A DNA stretch of 64,000 bases, from the NCBI RefSeq assembly GCF_017873605.1, contig NZ_JAGGKI010000001.1, forward strand, positions 654,569 through 718,568. The letters run 5' to 3'. This document shows, piece by piece, positions 1 through 10,782 of the stretch. The translations under genes were made by a program, and so were the position numbers. The notes beneath the pieces are model-generated. The model did not search any database, was not told the DNA's origin, and saw nothing but the letters and a program-made list of their open reading frames with translations. Position 1 is the stretch's first letter. The number at the start of each line of letters is the position of its first letter. The DNA comes from Paenibacillus lactis (GTDB taxonomy: Bacteria; Bacillota; Bacilli; Paenibacillales; Paenibacillaceae).

Positions 1-516
1 GTACAGCTCGCTCATGCTCGCAACGATATAGATCGCGCCTACGATCTTGTCGTTATACATGACGGGCTTGGCGACGACTTTTTTGCGGATATTGTCATCG
101 TCAATAATGTATTCCTCGTTGTCCTGGATTCCCTGCAAAGCCCGGCTTACGACAGTCTGCGTGTTTTTCGTGCCCTCATAATCGGCGTGGGAAGGCAGTG
201 AGGTCGTCAATACCCGTCCCGTCGAATCCAGCACCTGGATCTCGGCCCCGCTCAGATTGAACAGATTGTTCACCATGACGCGCAGGCTTTCCACGGGATC
301 CTCCTCCGATTCGTTCTCGCCGCCAAGGGTTTTGGCGGCCAGCACCGACATCAGCTCCGCACGCTCCTGCAAATCCTTCGTAAAGTTGCTGGTCAGGGAC
401 GTCTTCATCGCACTGACGAAATACACCCCGATCAGCTGCATCGCGATCAGAATGAGCAGCACGTAGATGATGATCACCTTCGCCTGAATCGTGCGGAAGA
501 AGGAGAGCCACTTCAT
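1..516 (-). CDS. walK: WalK sensor histidine kinase, N-terminal part (runs off left edge)
   Basis: Sensor kinase of the WalRK two-component system, which adjusts cell-wall metabolism to growth. Only the first 172 codons are here. The protein starts [14 protein letters not shown], followed by a hydrophobic helix (about residues 13-33) and an extracellular sensor region of about 130 residues; the HAMP, PAS and kinase domains lie outside the window. The start codon shares one base with the walR stop (TAATG), so the two are translationally coupled. The identity rests on this N-terminus and on the adjacent walR; the order walR-walK is that of the Bacillales. Confidence 0.9.
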   Translation of the reverse strand, partial: MKWLSFFRTIQAKVIIIYVLLILIAMQLIGVYFVSAMKTSLTSNFTKDLQERAELMSVLAAKTLGGENESEEDPVESLRVMVNNLFNLSGAEIQVLDSTGRVLTTSLPSHADYEGTKNTQTVVSRALQGIQDNEEYIIDDDNIRKKVVAKPVMYNDKIVGAIYIVASMSELY

Positions 517-1247
517 TAGAGGCCTCCGTTTTTAGGGCTTCGCATCAGGTAGCCGAGACCGCGCCGGGTTAAAATATATTCCGGCTTGCTCGGATTCTCT
601 TCAATCTTCTCCCGCAATCGGCGAATGGTCACATCCACCGTGCGTACGTCCCCGAAATACTCAAAGCCCCATACCGCTTGCAGCAAATGCTCCCGGGTCA
701 TCACTTTGCCGGCATTGCGTGCCAAATAATACACCAGCTCATACTCGCGGTGCGTCAAATCAAGGGCCTCGCCGCCCTTGTATACCATATACATATCCGT
801 ATCGATAAACAGATCGAACAACCGCAGGCCTTGTCCGCCCGCGCCGGTACCGCCCGTTTGATCGGCCGTGCTGTCAGGCTTTTGCTGCCGGCGCATCTGC
901 GCCTTCACCCGGGCCAGCAGTTCTCTTGTGCTGAACGGCTTCGTCACGTAGTCGTCCGCCCCGAGCTCAAGCCCGAGCACCTTGTCGATCTCTCCGTCCT
1001 TAGCCGTCAGCATGATGATCGGGATCTGCAGGTTGGCGGCACGGACCTCGCGGCATACGTCCATCCCATCTTTACCGGGCAGCATCAGATCAAGCAGCAT
1101 CAGGTCCGGGCGCCGAGTCAGCGCGATGTCGACCGCACTGATGCCGTCAAAGGCGCAAATGACCTCATAGCCCTCTTTTTCCAGGTTAAATTTCAAAATA
1201 TCGGCGATGGGCTGTTCGTCATCCACCACCAGAATGGTTCCCTGCAT
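516..1247 (-). CDS. walR: WalR response regulator (OmpR/PhoB family)
   Basis: DNA-binding response regulator that, once phosphorylated by WalK, controls autolysin and wall-metabolism genes. The receiver domain (about residues 1-120) carries the acidic pair DDE near residue 9, the phospho-acceptor Asp in LLDLMLPG and the conserved Lys in VTKPF. The C-terminal winged helix (about 140-235) contains [13 protein letters not shown] and [14 protein letters not shown] chose the ATG at 1247 because GAGGTGA sits 8 bases upstream and the protein then begins [11 protein letters not shown] like known WalR; a GTG at 1259 in the same frame would add four residues. It overlaps walK by one base. The promoter must lie next to or inside the tandem repeats upstream. 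Confidence 0.96.
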   Translation of the reverse strand: MQGTILVVDDEQPIADILKFNLEKEGYEVICAFDGISAVDIALTRRPDLMLLDLMLPGKDGMDVCREVRAANLQIPIIMLTAKDGEIDKVLGLELGADDYVTKPFSTRELLARVKAQMRRQQKPDSTADQTGGTGAGGQGLRLFDLFIDTDMYMVYKGGEALDLTHREYELVYYLARNAGKVMTREHLLQAVWGFEYFGDVRTVDVTIRRLREKIEENPSKPEYILTRRGLGYLMRSPKNGGL

Positions 1248-1380
1248 CTTCCTGTTCACCTCATACCTTCACTTGAACGGTCTTCTTTTCATTTTAACAC
1301 ACCTGCCGCCTAGACACACCCATTCCGCCGGGGCAAAGGACACCCATGCATGCAGCACTCGCTCCTTTGCTCCAGCTTCC

Positions 1381-2457
1381 ACTCCGCCTCCCACACCCCC
1401 GCCTCCATGGACCGCTCCGATTCACGGGGAGCGGCCACCTCTTCGGCAGCATCGGCCTCCACGGGAATGGGGATGGACTTTGCAGATAAGGGAAACCCTT
1501 CATACTCAGCTTGGGGTGGCATTCGGAAAGCGGAGCGCTCGCCTTTGAATTCGGAAAATCTCATCAGGGATTAGTAGTTCCAATTTTCCGAATTCAACAG
1601 CGATGGAGAAGGACACCCCATGCCACTAGACTGCAAAGATATTTCCCGCTCTGCCTCCCACACCCTCGCCTTCATGGCCCGCTCCGGTTCAAGGGGAGCG
1701 GCCACCTCTTCGGCAGCGTCGGCTTCCACGAGAATGGGGATGGACTTTGCAGATAAGGGAAACCCTTCATACTCAGCTTGGGGTGGCATTCGGAAAGCGG
1801 AGCGCTCGCTTTGAATTCGGAAAATCTCATCAGGGATTATTAGTTCCAAATTTTCCGAATTCAACAGCGATGGAGAAGGACACCCCATGCCACAAGACTG
1901 CAAAGATATTTCCCGCTCTGCCTCCCACACCCCCCGCCTCCATGGCCCGCTCCGATTCACGGGGAGCGGCCACCTCTTCGGCAGCATCGGCCTCCACGGG
2001 AATGGGGATGGACTTTGCAGATAAGGGAAACCCTTCATACTCAGCTTGGGGTGGCATTCGGAAAGCGGAGCGCTCGCCTTTGAATTCGGAAAATCCCATC
2101 AGGGATTATTAGTTCCAAATTGTCCGAATTCAACAGCGATGGAGAAGGACACCCCATGCCACTAAACTGCAAAGATATTTCCCGCTCTGCCTCCCACACC
2201 CTCGCCTTCATGGCCCGCTCCGGTTCACGGGGAGCGGCCACCTCTTCGGCAGCATCTGCCTCCACAGAAATGGGGATGGACTTTGCAGATAAGGGAAAAC
2301 CTCCATACCAGCTTGGGGTGGCATTCGGAAAGCGGAGCGCTCGCCTTTGAATTCGGAAAATCTCATCAGGGATTAGTAGTTCCAATTTTCCGAATTCAAC
2401 AGCGATGGAGAAGGACACCCCATGCCACTAGGCTGGAAAGATATTTCCCGTTCTGCC
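1381..2457. repeat. Four tandem copies of a ~268-bp repeat between walR and the M23 peptidase gene
   Basis: The anchor TGGACTTTGCAGATAAGGG recurs at 1474, 1741, 2009 and 2277, a spacing of 267-268 bases. Each unit also has a 13-base inverted repeat (GAATTCGGAAAAT / ATTTTCCGAATTC, for example 1547-1595) and a CCGCTCC...GGAGCGG hairpin. One arm of the long hairpin carries a mismatch in the third copy. Frames open across the array shift phase between units because 268 is not a multiple of three, so it does not look coding. Function unknown; it fills almost all of the walR upstream region. Confidence 0.9.
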
Positions 2458-2494
2458 AATGACATCCCCATCCCCCATCCAAGCAGATGCAAAC

Positions 2495-2530
2495 GAAGAA
2501 AATGGCCGCCCCCGTAAAGGAGCGGCCATC
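2495..2530 (-). terminator. Rho-independent terminator downstream of the M23 peptidase gene
   Basis: Arms ATGGCCGC and GCGGCCAT (about 2502-2529) close a short loop. On the minus strand the hairpin is followed by TTTTCTTCGTTT. It lies about 70 bases beyond the peptidase stop. Confidence 0.75.
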
Positions 2531-2599
2531 TTCATCATTATGATATATAAAACCAATAATGGCTTATGTCGTCACTAGTAACGATAGTATAACACAGAT

Positions 2600-4171
2600 T
2601 TATAAATATTTCATCGGGTTTTGGGCAACTCCATTTTTTTGAATTTCAAAATGGAGATGGGTTCCGGTCGAACGACCGGTATTGCCCATCACGCCAAGCT
2701 TCTGGCCTTGGCTGATGGACTGGCCGTTGCTGACGGAGATCCGGCTCATGTGGCCGTACAGGGTACGGTAGCCGTTGCCGTGGTCCACAATGACCACATT
2801 GCCGTACCCGCTCTGCTGGCCGGAGAAGACAACCCGACCGGAGGCCGCGGCCATAATGGTGCTGCCGCCGACAACGTCGATGCCCTCATGGCTCCGTCCC
2901 CAGCGATGTCCGAAGGAGCTCGTGATGCGAGCTCCGCTCACCGGCCAGGCGAACTGCTTGCTGCTCGACGTTTTTTTGCTCACCTTCGGTGCAGCCGCTT
3001 TGCGTTCCACCTTCGTGCCTTTATAAACAACCTCCGGCAGCGCCTCCTGAACCACCTCTTGCCCGGTCCACAGCTTGGAGACCACCCTGCCGTTCTCCTT
3101 CGTGACCACGTAACTCACGGTTTTGACACCGTCTCGCCCAGGGCGGACAACCTTACGCTTCCCGAGAGGAAGCTGGTCGCTCTTGCGAACGATCGTCTCC
3201 GGCTTGCTCGGCTGCTTCTCGGTAACCGTCTCGACCGTCCGCACCGTGAGCAGCGCTTCCGGCTGGGTAAGCTGCAGCTCGGCTCCAATCTGCATGTATT
3301 TTTCCTCAAGCCCCGGATTCAAGGCCATAACCTCCGACGATTTCATCCCGTACTGCTTGGCAATCGAGGAAATCGTATCCCCTTCTTTCACCGTGTAGGT
3401 CACCGGCTTGTCCTTCGCTCCGGTCAGCACCTTCACGGCGTCCTCCACATCCAAGACCTTGTTCGGATCGGCTTTCGTGCCGGCCACGGTAATCTCTTCC
3501 TTGATCTGGACGGACTCCAGCTCTGCGTCTTCTTTATTCTTGGTAGAAGCTTGAGCAGAGACCTTCTTAAAAGCAACCTGCTGCGTCTTGGTCTTCCCCG
3601 CATCCGCGTCCGGCGCAAATTTCAGCTTGGCAGCCTCAATCGCAGCCCTTGCCGTCTCCTGGTCCTTGACGATCGCAACAGTCTTGCCGTCCACCTTCAG
3701 CTCGACGCCCCGAGCGTATGCCTTCAGCATGCCGTCCAGCTTGTTCAGCGTTTCCTCGCTGTTAATTTCCGGCTTAAAGGAGCGATCCGCTTTCGTCGTA
3801 ATCCCATCGGTATGCAAAACCATCAGCACATCCGGGTATTTCTTCTGAAATTCCTGTCGCTTCTCTTCAAACAGCCGGTCCAGCTCGGCGTCATCAGCAA
3901 TCGCGCCGATCGCTTGACCGTTTACATATACATGATAGAACGGAATGGTATTGGCGTTCACATAAGCCTTGCTGCCGGTATATATCGATCCTGCTAGGAG
4001 TAGAGCCCCTGCCGACATCCAAATCCACTTGCGCGGAACGGCCCGTCCAGTAGATTCCGGATGAGAAGGCAGCTCGGACTCGTCTGTTGAATTGTTGTGT
4101 AGGGCGGAGCGATCCGCTTGCTGTCGACGAAGCAAACCTTCGACCCACCGTATCCCCTTGAAACCCTTCAT
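2600..4171 (-). CDS. Membrane-anchored M23 peptidase with LysM and G5 domains
   Basis: Probable cell-wall endopeptidase that cuts peptide cross-links in peptidoglycan. After a charged cytoplasmic start there is one transmembrane helix (about residues 48-68), a long extracytoplasmic linker, a LysM peptidoglycan-binding domain (YTVKEGDTISSIAKQYGM, about 258-305), a G5 domain (about 310-385), and a C-terminal LytM/lysostaphin-type M23 domain (about 410-523). The M23 zinc ligands are visible as HEGID and HLHFE. The ATG at 4171 follows AAGGAGAG. It is transcribed towards walR but separated from it by a terminator and the repeats. WalR controlling such a hydrolase would fit, but I see no clear WalR box. 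Confidence 0.9.
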   Translation of the reverse strand: MKGFKGIRWVEGLLRRQQADRSALHNNSTDESELPSHPESTGRAVPRKWIWMSAGALLLAGSIYTGSKAYVNANTIPFYHVYVNGQAIGAIADDAELDRLFEEKRQEFQKKYPDVLMVLHTDGITTKADRSFKPEINSEETLNKLDGMLKAYARGVELKVDGKTVAIVKDQETARAAIEAAKLKFAPDADAGKTKTQQVAFKKVSAQASTKNKEDAELESVQIKEEITVAGTKADPNKVLDVEDAVKVLTGAKDKPVTYTVKEGDTISSIAKQYGMKSSEVMALNPGLEEKYMQIGAELQLTQPEALLTVRTVETVTEKQPSKPETIVRKSDQLPLGKRKVVRPGRDGVKTVSYVVTKENGRVVSKLWTGQEVVQEALPEVVYKGTKVERKAAAPKVSKKTSSSKQFAWPVSGARITSSFGHRWGRSHEGIDVVGGSTIMAAASGRVVFSGQQSGYGNVVIVDHGNGYRTLYGHMSRISVSNGQSISQGQKLGVMGNTGRSTGTHLHFEIQKNGVAQNPMKYL

Positions 4172-4344
4172 GTCCCTCTCCTTCTAGCCTTGTTCATATG
4201 TAATCACTGCATATCATCTGAACATGTTGACTGCTCGTTTGAAAAATGTCATCACCTGTCAAAAGGTATCAAAATTTTAACCTTTTTGATCTTTGTATAC
4301 TTTAACATAGCCGTTAAGCTCATTTCAAGTTTGCCAAAACAGCA

Positions 4345-4370
4345 AAAAACCCGCATCACATGCGGGTTTT
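4345..4370 (-). terminator. Terminator between the small membrane-protein gene and the M23 gene
   Basis: Near-perfect inverted repeat: AAAACCCGCAT, loop CAC, ATGCGGGTTTT. The flanking A and T runs would let it work in either direction; it ends the transcript of the gene at 4449-5150. Confidence 0.85.
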
Positions 4371-4448
4371 CACACGTCTTCCAATATTAAACGGCTTGCA
4401 ATTTGTGACAAAATAGTGACCAGGCGCATCTCAGCTCTTGGCCTTGCT

Positions 4449-5150
4449 CTATTCCTGGAGCAGCGAGATTAGTTTGTCGTACTCAGCTTCACTCAAGTAT
4501 TGGGTGATGCCCTCCTCGATCTCCGCGAGTTCGGCCTCCGTCAAGCCATCCTCCATAGCTTCCGATATTTTCTGCATTTCCGATTGGGGAAGCTTATTCA
4601 TCAGCAATGTAAAGATTTCCTCCTTGTCCTCAAGCGGCAGACTGCCTTTGCGGTCTACAATATCGCCAGGAGTCATGACAATCTGGTCGTCCTCTGGCGC
4701 CGTTTCCGAATCGGCCGCGGAGCTGCCCATCACCGGCAGCGATCCATCCGGAGCCCCCTGCTCGGAGGACGTCCCTTCCGTTTCCCCCGTGCCTGCATCC
4801 GTTTCTTCAGCCTCCTGCGTCCCGTTAGTCTCCGCATCTGCCTCGTCTGCACCAGGCTCCTTGTCATCGCTTCGCACGGAGTCTGGTGAAGTTTGATTGG
4901 CATTCGTCACATTCACAGTTTCCGAAGTGGCTGGCGTCGTACCAGTTCCGGTGTCGGCACCCGCGCCAAAGCCAAGCATCGTCTTCATGATGCCTCCGAC
5001 TCCTAGAGGCTGAGCCTCAAGCTGAATATTAAGGCTGGACAGGATCGACTGAATATAAGCGTTCACAACGATTCCCGTGGTCACAATCGTCAATGTGCTG
5101 ACAAGGATTGCCGTCAGGCTGACCTTCAGCAGCCATTTCATCAGATTCAT
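4449..5150 (-). CDS. Uncharacterised single-pass membrane protein with an acidic Ser/Thr-rich linker
   Basis: I do not recognise this 233-residue protein. It begins MNLMKWLLKVSLTAIL with one hydrophobic helix (about residues 8-30). A low-complexity linker rich in Glu, Asp, Thr, Ala and Gly follows (about 60-165), then a helical C-terminal region (about 170-233) with repeated acidic helices (AMEDGLTEAELAEIEEGI). The topology suggests a membrane anchor with an extracellular acidic stalk. The start at 5150 is set by AGGAGG eight bases upstream; the frame is open for 32 more codons but without a ribosome site. It is monocistronic, with its own terminator. Confidence 0.7.
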   Translation of the reverse strand: MNLMKWLLKVSLTAILVSTLTIVTTGIVVNAYIQSILSSLNIQLEAQPLGVGGIMKTMLGFGAGADTGTGTTPATSETVNVTNANQTSPDSVRSDDKEPGADEADAETNGTQEAEETDAGTGETEGTSSEQGAPDGSLPVMGSSAADSETAPEDDQIVMTPGDIVDRKGSLPLEDKEEIFTLLMNKLPQSEMQKISEAMEDGLTEAELAEIEEGITQYLSEAEYDKLISLLQE

Positions 5151-5473
5151 CCGCCTCTCCTCCTTCCTTCCGCATGCCATAAGACTGCGTAATGATGGCT
5201 GTCTTCTTTTTCCAGTATTGACGCTTATCGTTCTCTTCAACCTCAAAGCTTTCTATTTTCTATTGAGAATTGCTATATTGCAGGGATATCCACCCCGTGC
5301 ATTCGCATAATTACGGCATGCTGATATGATCACCTATGCCCCCTATGCCGGACCTGCATACGATAAAGTACCAGTTGCATGAGATGCTAGAGCCGAACGA
5401 TGTCCGTCTGCCAGTAAGCCGGAATGAGAGTGGTGCATTGTCATCTCAAAGTGAGAGGAGGCACATTAGACGC

Positions 5474-7417
5474 ATGTTTATACATTCTCAAGAGAGCGAG
5501 CCGCTGGTATCCGTGGTTATCGCATGTTATAACTATGGGGTTTATCTCGAGGAAGCGATTGACTCATGCCTCGCCTCCACGATTCAAAATATCGAGATTA
5601 TTGTTGTCGATGACGGTTCCACAGACCCTTATACCGTAGAGTTGTTCCGAACCATGAAGAAGCCAAAGACGAAAGTCATTCGACAAGAGAATAAAGGAAT
5701 CCCGGCAGCGTTAAATCGGGGGATACGGGAGGCAAGGGGGAAGTATATTTTTCGCCTTGATGCCGATGACCGAATCCACCATACGCTGCTGGAGAAGGGG
5801 GCGCTCGTATTGGATACTCGCCCTCATGTCGGTTTCGTTACTTGTTATCTTCAGGCATTTGATCAGGAGAATTGGACTTGGATCCTCCCCCCCTTCTCCT
5901 TGGCCCAGCTGCTCAGAGATAATATAGTCGTGGGGAATTCAATGTTTCGGCGTGCCGCATGGGAGGGATCGGGCGGATTTGACGAACAAGGCAAAGGCTA
6001 CGAGGATTGGGACTTCTGGATCCAGCTGACCAGTCTCGGTTGGGGAGGATTCTGTATTCCTGAATTGCTGTTCTTCTACCGCAGACATGGCGAAACCGAA
6101 TCCGTCAGACAGTTTCCCCGCCAGAATGAGCTTCGCGAACATCTTCGGAGAAAACACCACCGGGCCTACAGCATGCTCGATGCCGGACAGCTAGAGTACA
6201 GCATGAGGCAATCGTCTGCGATATCGGCAAATTGGAACATTCAGTCAGATAACTATATGGTGACCAAACCGGCTGACGACAAAATTAAAATTATGATCAT
6301 CATGCCTTGGCTCATTATCGGCGGGGCGGAGACCTTCTTTCTGGATCTGTTGGAGGCCATGCCCAGAGATCAGTATCACATTACACTGGTCACGACCATA
6401 CGGGAGGAAAGCCCGCTTTACCAGAGATATGACCAATGTACCGATGAAATCTTTCTGCTCCCTTCGATTTGCGAGCTGCCGGAGCAAATGGAGGCCATCA
6501 TCCATTACCTGATCGAAACCAGGGGCATACAGATTCTCCATAACAACAACAGCGAAGTCGGCTACAATATACTGCCTGGCTTGAAAGCGAGATTTCCTCA
6601 TCTTAAAACCATTGCCCTGCTTCACGCCTATGTTCCTGAATTGCCCTGGGATCATGTAAGGCATTCCGTTCAGTTCGATCCTTGGATTGATTGCTATAAC
6701 GTGTGCAGACAGTCAATGAAGGACACCTTGACGAGCCTGTTCCATATCAATCCCGAGAAAATCTGCCTGCTGCCAAACGGGATCAATACGAATTTATATC
6801 GCCCCGGTACTGCCGAGGAATATGCCATATTAAAACAAGGCTTTAACATCCCGCTGGATAAGAAGGTCGTCTCCTACATCGCCAGACTAAATATCGACAA
6901 GGACCCGTTAAAATTCATTTCCATCGCCAAACAAATGATCGCTGCCGATTCCGCGGATCGCTACCGGTTTCTAATCGTTGGGGAAGGTCCGTTGAAGCAG
7001 CAGGTAATCGAAGCCATCGGGTCCCTGTCGTCCAAAATCATTGTCCTTGGTGCGCGCGGAGACGTGCATCAGATTCTGAAGTTTACGGATGTCATGGCGT
7101 CCACCTCACCAAGTGAAGGACTTCCGATTAGCGGCTTGGAAGCGATGGCAGCCGGGGTGCCCGTCATAGCCTTCGCTGTCCGGGGATGGATGGATTTGAT
7201 TCACCAGCACCATGACGGCGTTCTCATCGGGCGTTCCGAAGCAGAGGAGCTGGATTACGCCCAGCAGCTTATGTACCTCCTGGACCATTCTGAATGGAGA
7301 GAGCGAATGAGCGCTGCCGCCCGTCAGAAAATAGAGACTTATTACGGACGCGAAGCGTTCCTTAATCGGTATCAGGCACTCTACCGTTTATTGGTATCAG
7401 GCATCATTCCTCATTGA
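5474..7417 (+). CDS. Two-domain glycosyltransferase (GT2 fused to GT4)
   Basis: Probable bifunctional sugar transferase for a surface polysaccharide or glycan. The N-terminal half is a GT-A fold GT2 enzyme: PLVSVVIACYNYG near residue 10, VVDDGSTD, the metal-binding DADD, and the acceptor-site motif GYEDWDFW. The C-terminal half, from about residue 240, is a GT-B fold GT4 enzyme starting KIMIIMPWLIIGGAE, with YIARLNIDKDP, GEGP and the E-x7-E nucleotide-sugar motif in SEGLPISGLEAMA. I chose the ATG at 5474 because AGAGGAGG lies just upstream (spacing 12, rather long) and the GT2 domain then starts promptly; the frame stays open to 5336. It stands alone on the strand opposite to its neighbours, with no polysaccharide genes near. 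Confidence 0.88.
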   Translation: MFIHSQESEPLVSVVIACYNYGVYLEEAIDSCLASTIQNIEIIVVDDGSTDPYTVELFRTMKKPKTKVIRQENKGIPAALNRGIREARGKYIFRLDADDRIHHTLLEKGALVLDTRPHVGFVTCYLQAFDQENWTWILPPFSLAQLLRDNIVVGNSMFRRAAWEGSGGFDEQGKGYEDWDFWIQLTSLGWGGFCIPELLFFYRRHGETESVRQFPRQNELREHLRRKHHRAYSMLDAGQLEYSMRQSSAISANWNIQSDNYMVTKPADDKIKIMIIMPWLIIGGAETFFLDLLEAMPRDQYHITLVTTIREESPLYQRYDQCTDEIFLLPSICELPEQMEAIIHYLIETRGIQILHNNNSEVGYNILPGLKARFPHLKTIALLHAYVPELPWDHVRHSVQFDPWIDCYNVCRQSMKDTLTSLFHINPEKICLLPNGINTNLYRPGTAEEYAILKQGFNIPLDKKVVSYIARLNIDKDPLKFISIAKQMIAADSADRYRFLIVGEGPLKQQVIEAIGSLSSKIIVLGARGDVHQILKFTDVMASTSPSEGLPISGLEAMAAGVPVIAFAVRGWMDLIHQHHDGVLIGRSEAEELDYAQQLMYLLDHSEWRERMSAAARQKIETYYGREAFLNRYQALYRLLVSGIIPH

Positions 7418-7495
7418 GGTTAACTTTCGTTCCCCGATCTATATAATCTATGGAAGGGATTCAGCAATGGCTGCCATAATGGGGTACGCACGTTA

Positions 7496-7544
7496 AAAGA
7501 CCGGAATCATCCGCATGTAACGCTTTCGGATGATTCCGGTCTTT
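7496..7544 (+). terminator. Hairpin after the glycosyltransferase gene
   Basis: Perfect 18-base arms (AAAGACCGGAATCATCCG and its complement) enclose a 13-base loop. The T tract on the plus strand is short (TCTTTAT). A second perfect hairpin (GCCGGGAAT, AGC, ATTCCCGGC) follows at 7550-7570. Confidence 0.6.
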
Positions 7545-7790
7545 ATGCTGCCGGGAATAGCATTCCCGGCTCTCCCATAAGGCCGTACGCCTTGTTAAGA
7601 AGCGTATGGCTTCTTCCCCTCTGTGATCATAGCTATCCTGCCGTGCGGTTCGCTGTCTTAGCCCCAATTCCAAACCCAGCGTCATGCTCTTTATTTCTAA
7701 CTCCATTATAGGGTTGAAATCTTTGCGGTCGAGGGATAATTTTTTCGGACGGAGGGGTATAATCTTATACTTCTTCCCCATCGCCCCCAA

Positions 7791-7829
7791 AATAAAAAGC
7801 CTGCCGGGTTCTCACCCCCGAGCAGGCTT
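7791..7829 (-). terminator. Terminator of purA
   Basis: Arms AAGCCTGC and GCAGGCTT with inner CGGG/CCCG pairing. The minus-strand product ends in TTTTTATTTT. It lies about 65 bases past the purA stop. Confidence 0.85.
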
Positions 7830-7893
7830 CAACAGGTCTAACAGATGACGTTCTCCGTCTCTATATTTTGGGACAATTGATGCTTCTACAGCA

Positions 7894-9201
<1,308 letters not shown>

Positions 9202-9330
9202 TTAGCACCCTTATTATTTCGTCAAACCCTTTATGAAATACATCGTCTTGAAGCATGTTTCATATCCTCAACTGCACAAAAGGCAGCAATACCAGTGTAA
9301 CAGTCCTTATTTTTAAAGTCAAATAAAAAA

Positions 9331-9364
9331 CGAACAATCGTACACTATGCAGTACGATTGTTCG
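9331..9364 (-). terminator. Terminator of the gdpP-rplI-dnaB transcript
   Basis: Perfect 13-base arms CGAACAATCGTAC/GTACGATTGTTCG around an 8-base loop, followed on the minus strand by TTTTTTATTT. Confidence 0.9.
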
Positions 9365-9416
9365 GAATTAGGACGAGAACTACAGATGATTCCCGAATAT
9401 ATTCGTAGATGATTGG

Positions 9417-10781
9417 CTATCCTGCCGCAAAAGCATCGGCATGCGTACGCTCGTAATTGACGAATTTGTTGAAGTTCTTCAAGAACACCAGCTCGACCGT
9501 GCCGACCGGGCCGTTACGCTGCTTGGCAATAATGATCTCGATGATGTTCTTCTTCTCCGTCTCCTGATTGTAATAATCATCCCGGTACAAGAACGCAACG
9601 ATGTCGGCATCCTGCTCGATCGAACCGGATTCCCGAAGGTCACTCATCATCGGACGCTTGTCCTGACGCTGCTCGACGCCCCGGCTCAGCTGGGACAACG
9701 CGATTACCGGCACTTCCAACTCCCGCGCAATCTGCTTGAGCGTACGGGAAATCTCGGATACTTCCTGCTGCCGGTTCTCGCCCGGCTTGCCGCGCCCGTG
9801 AATGAGCTGCAGGTAGTCAATCAGAATCATCCCGAGCCCCTTCTCTTTCTTCAAACGCCGGCACTTCGCCCGGATATCGGCAACCGTAACCCCAGGCGTA
9901 TCATCAATATAAATTTCCGCTTCCGACAGCGCGGCGATCCCCATCGTGAGCTTGGACCAGTCCTCATCGCCTTTAAAATCGCCGGTCCGCATGACGCCTG
10001 CGTCGAGGTTCGCCTCGGCGCAGATCATACGCTGAACCAGCTGCGGCGCGGACATCTCCAGACTAAAGATCGCGACGGTCTCCTTCGCCCGAATCGCTAC
10101 ATTCTGCGCGATATTCAGGGCGAACGCCGTTTTACCTACGGATGGGCGCGCCGCTACGATAATGAGGTCACTGCGCTGGAAGCCGCTCGTCATTTTATCG
10201 AGATCAACGAAGCCGGACGGTATTCCCGTCGTGCTCCCCCGGTTCTGATGCAGAACCTCCACCTTCTCGAACACTTCCATCAGCACATCCCGGATCGCAA
10301 TGAACCCGCTGCCCGTGCGCCGGTTGGAAATTTCGAGAATGCGGCGCTCCGCCTCGCTCAGCATGCCGGCCACATCTTCCCCGCCGGTATAGCCTTCGCT
10401 CACGATCTGCGTCGCTGTTCGAATCAGCCGCCGAAGCATCGACTTCTCTTCGATGATCTGCGCGTAGTAATCCACGTTGGCCGCCGTCGGAACCGCATGC
10501 GCCAGCTTCGCTAAATAGCTGACGCCGCCGATTTCCTCCAGCTGTCCTTTATCCTGAAGACGGGAGGTGAGGGTCACCAGATCGATCGGCTGATTCTCTT
10601 CTCCGAGCTGCACCATCACTTCGTAGATCATCTGGTGCGTTTTGTCGTAGAAGTCCTCGGTCTGCACCCGCTCCATCGCCGTAATCAGCGCTTCGCTTTG
10701 CAGCAGAATGGCCCCCAGCACCGCCTGTTCGGCTTCGAGGTTCTGCGGGGGGACCCGATCGAAATAGAGTTCTCCTCCCAT
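9417..10781 (-). CDS. dnaB: Replicative DNA helicase DnaB (named DnaC in Bacillus)
   Basis: Hexameric 5'-3' helicase that opens the replication fork. The N-terminal domain (about residues 5-105) starts RVPPQNLEAEQAVLG. The RecA-like ATPase (about 170-440) has Walker A in AARPSVGKTAFALN, Walker B in MILIDYLQLI, and the loop SQLSRGVEQR. The length of 454 matches the family. Its ribosome site GGAGG lies within the last codons of rplI, one base separates the two genes, and they are clearly co-transcribed. Confidence 0.98.
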   Translation of the reverse strand: MGGELYFDRVPPQNLEAEQAVLGAILLQSEALITAMERVQTEDFYDKTHQMIYEVMVQLGEENQPIDLVTLTSRLQDKGQLEEIGGVSYLAKLAHAVPTAANVDYYAQIIEEKSMLRRLIRTATQIVSEGYTGGEDVAGMLSEAERRILEISNRRTGSGFIAIRDVLMEVFEKVEVLHQNRGSTTGIPSGFVDLDKMTSGFQRSDLIIVAARPSVGKTAFALNIAQNVAIRAKETVAIFSLEMSAPQLVQRMICAEANLDAGVMRTGDFKGDEDWSKLTMGIAALSEAEIYIDDTPGVTVADIRAKCRRLKKEKGLGMILIDYLQLIHGRGKPGENRQQEVSEISRTLKQIARELEVPVIALSQLSRGVEQRQDKRPMMSDLRESGSIEQDADIVAFLYRDDYYNQETEKKNIIEIIIAKQRNGPVGTVELVFLKNFNKFVNYERTHADAFAAG

Positions 10782-10782
10782 G

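Noticed and set aside
1571..2418. Minus-strand open frames of 125-155 codons across the tandem repeats
   Set aside because: The frame shifts between units because the period is not a multiple of three; no ribosome site; the peptides just mirror the DNA repeat.
2621..3997. A 458-codon plus-strand frame opposite the M23 gene
   Set aside because: Antisense shadow of a clear peptidase gene; no domain and low-complexity composition.
4172..4344. A c-di-AMP riboswitch before the M23 peptidase gene
   Set aside because: Such riboswitches often precede wall hydrolases, but this leader is AT-rich, short and lacks the expected helices.
7461..7790. 109-codon minus-strand frame downstream of purA
   Set aside because: It spans the hairpins at 7496-7570, has only a weak ribosome site and resembles no family I know.
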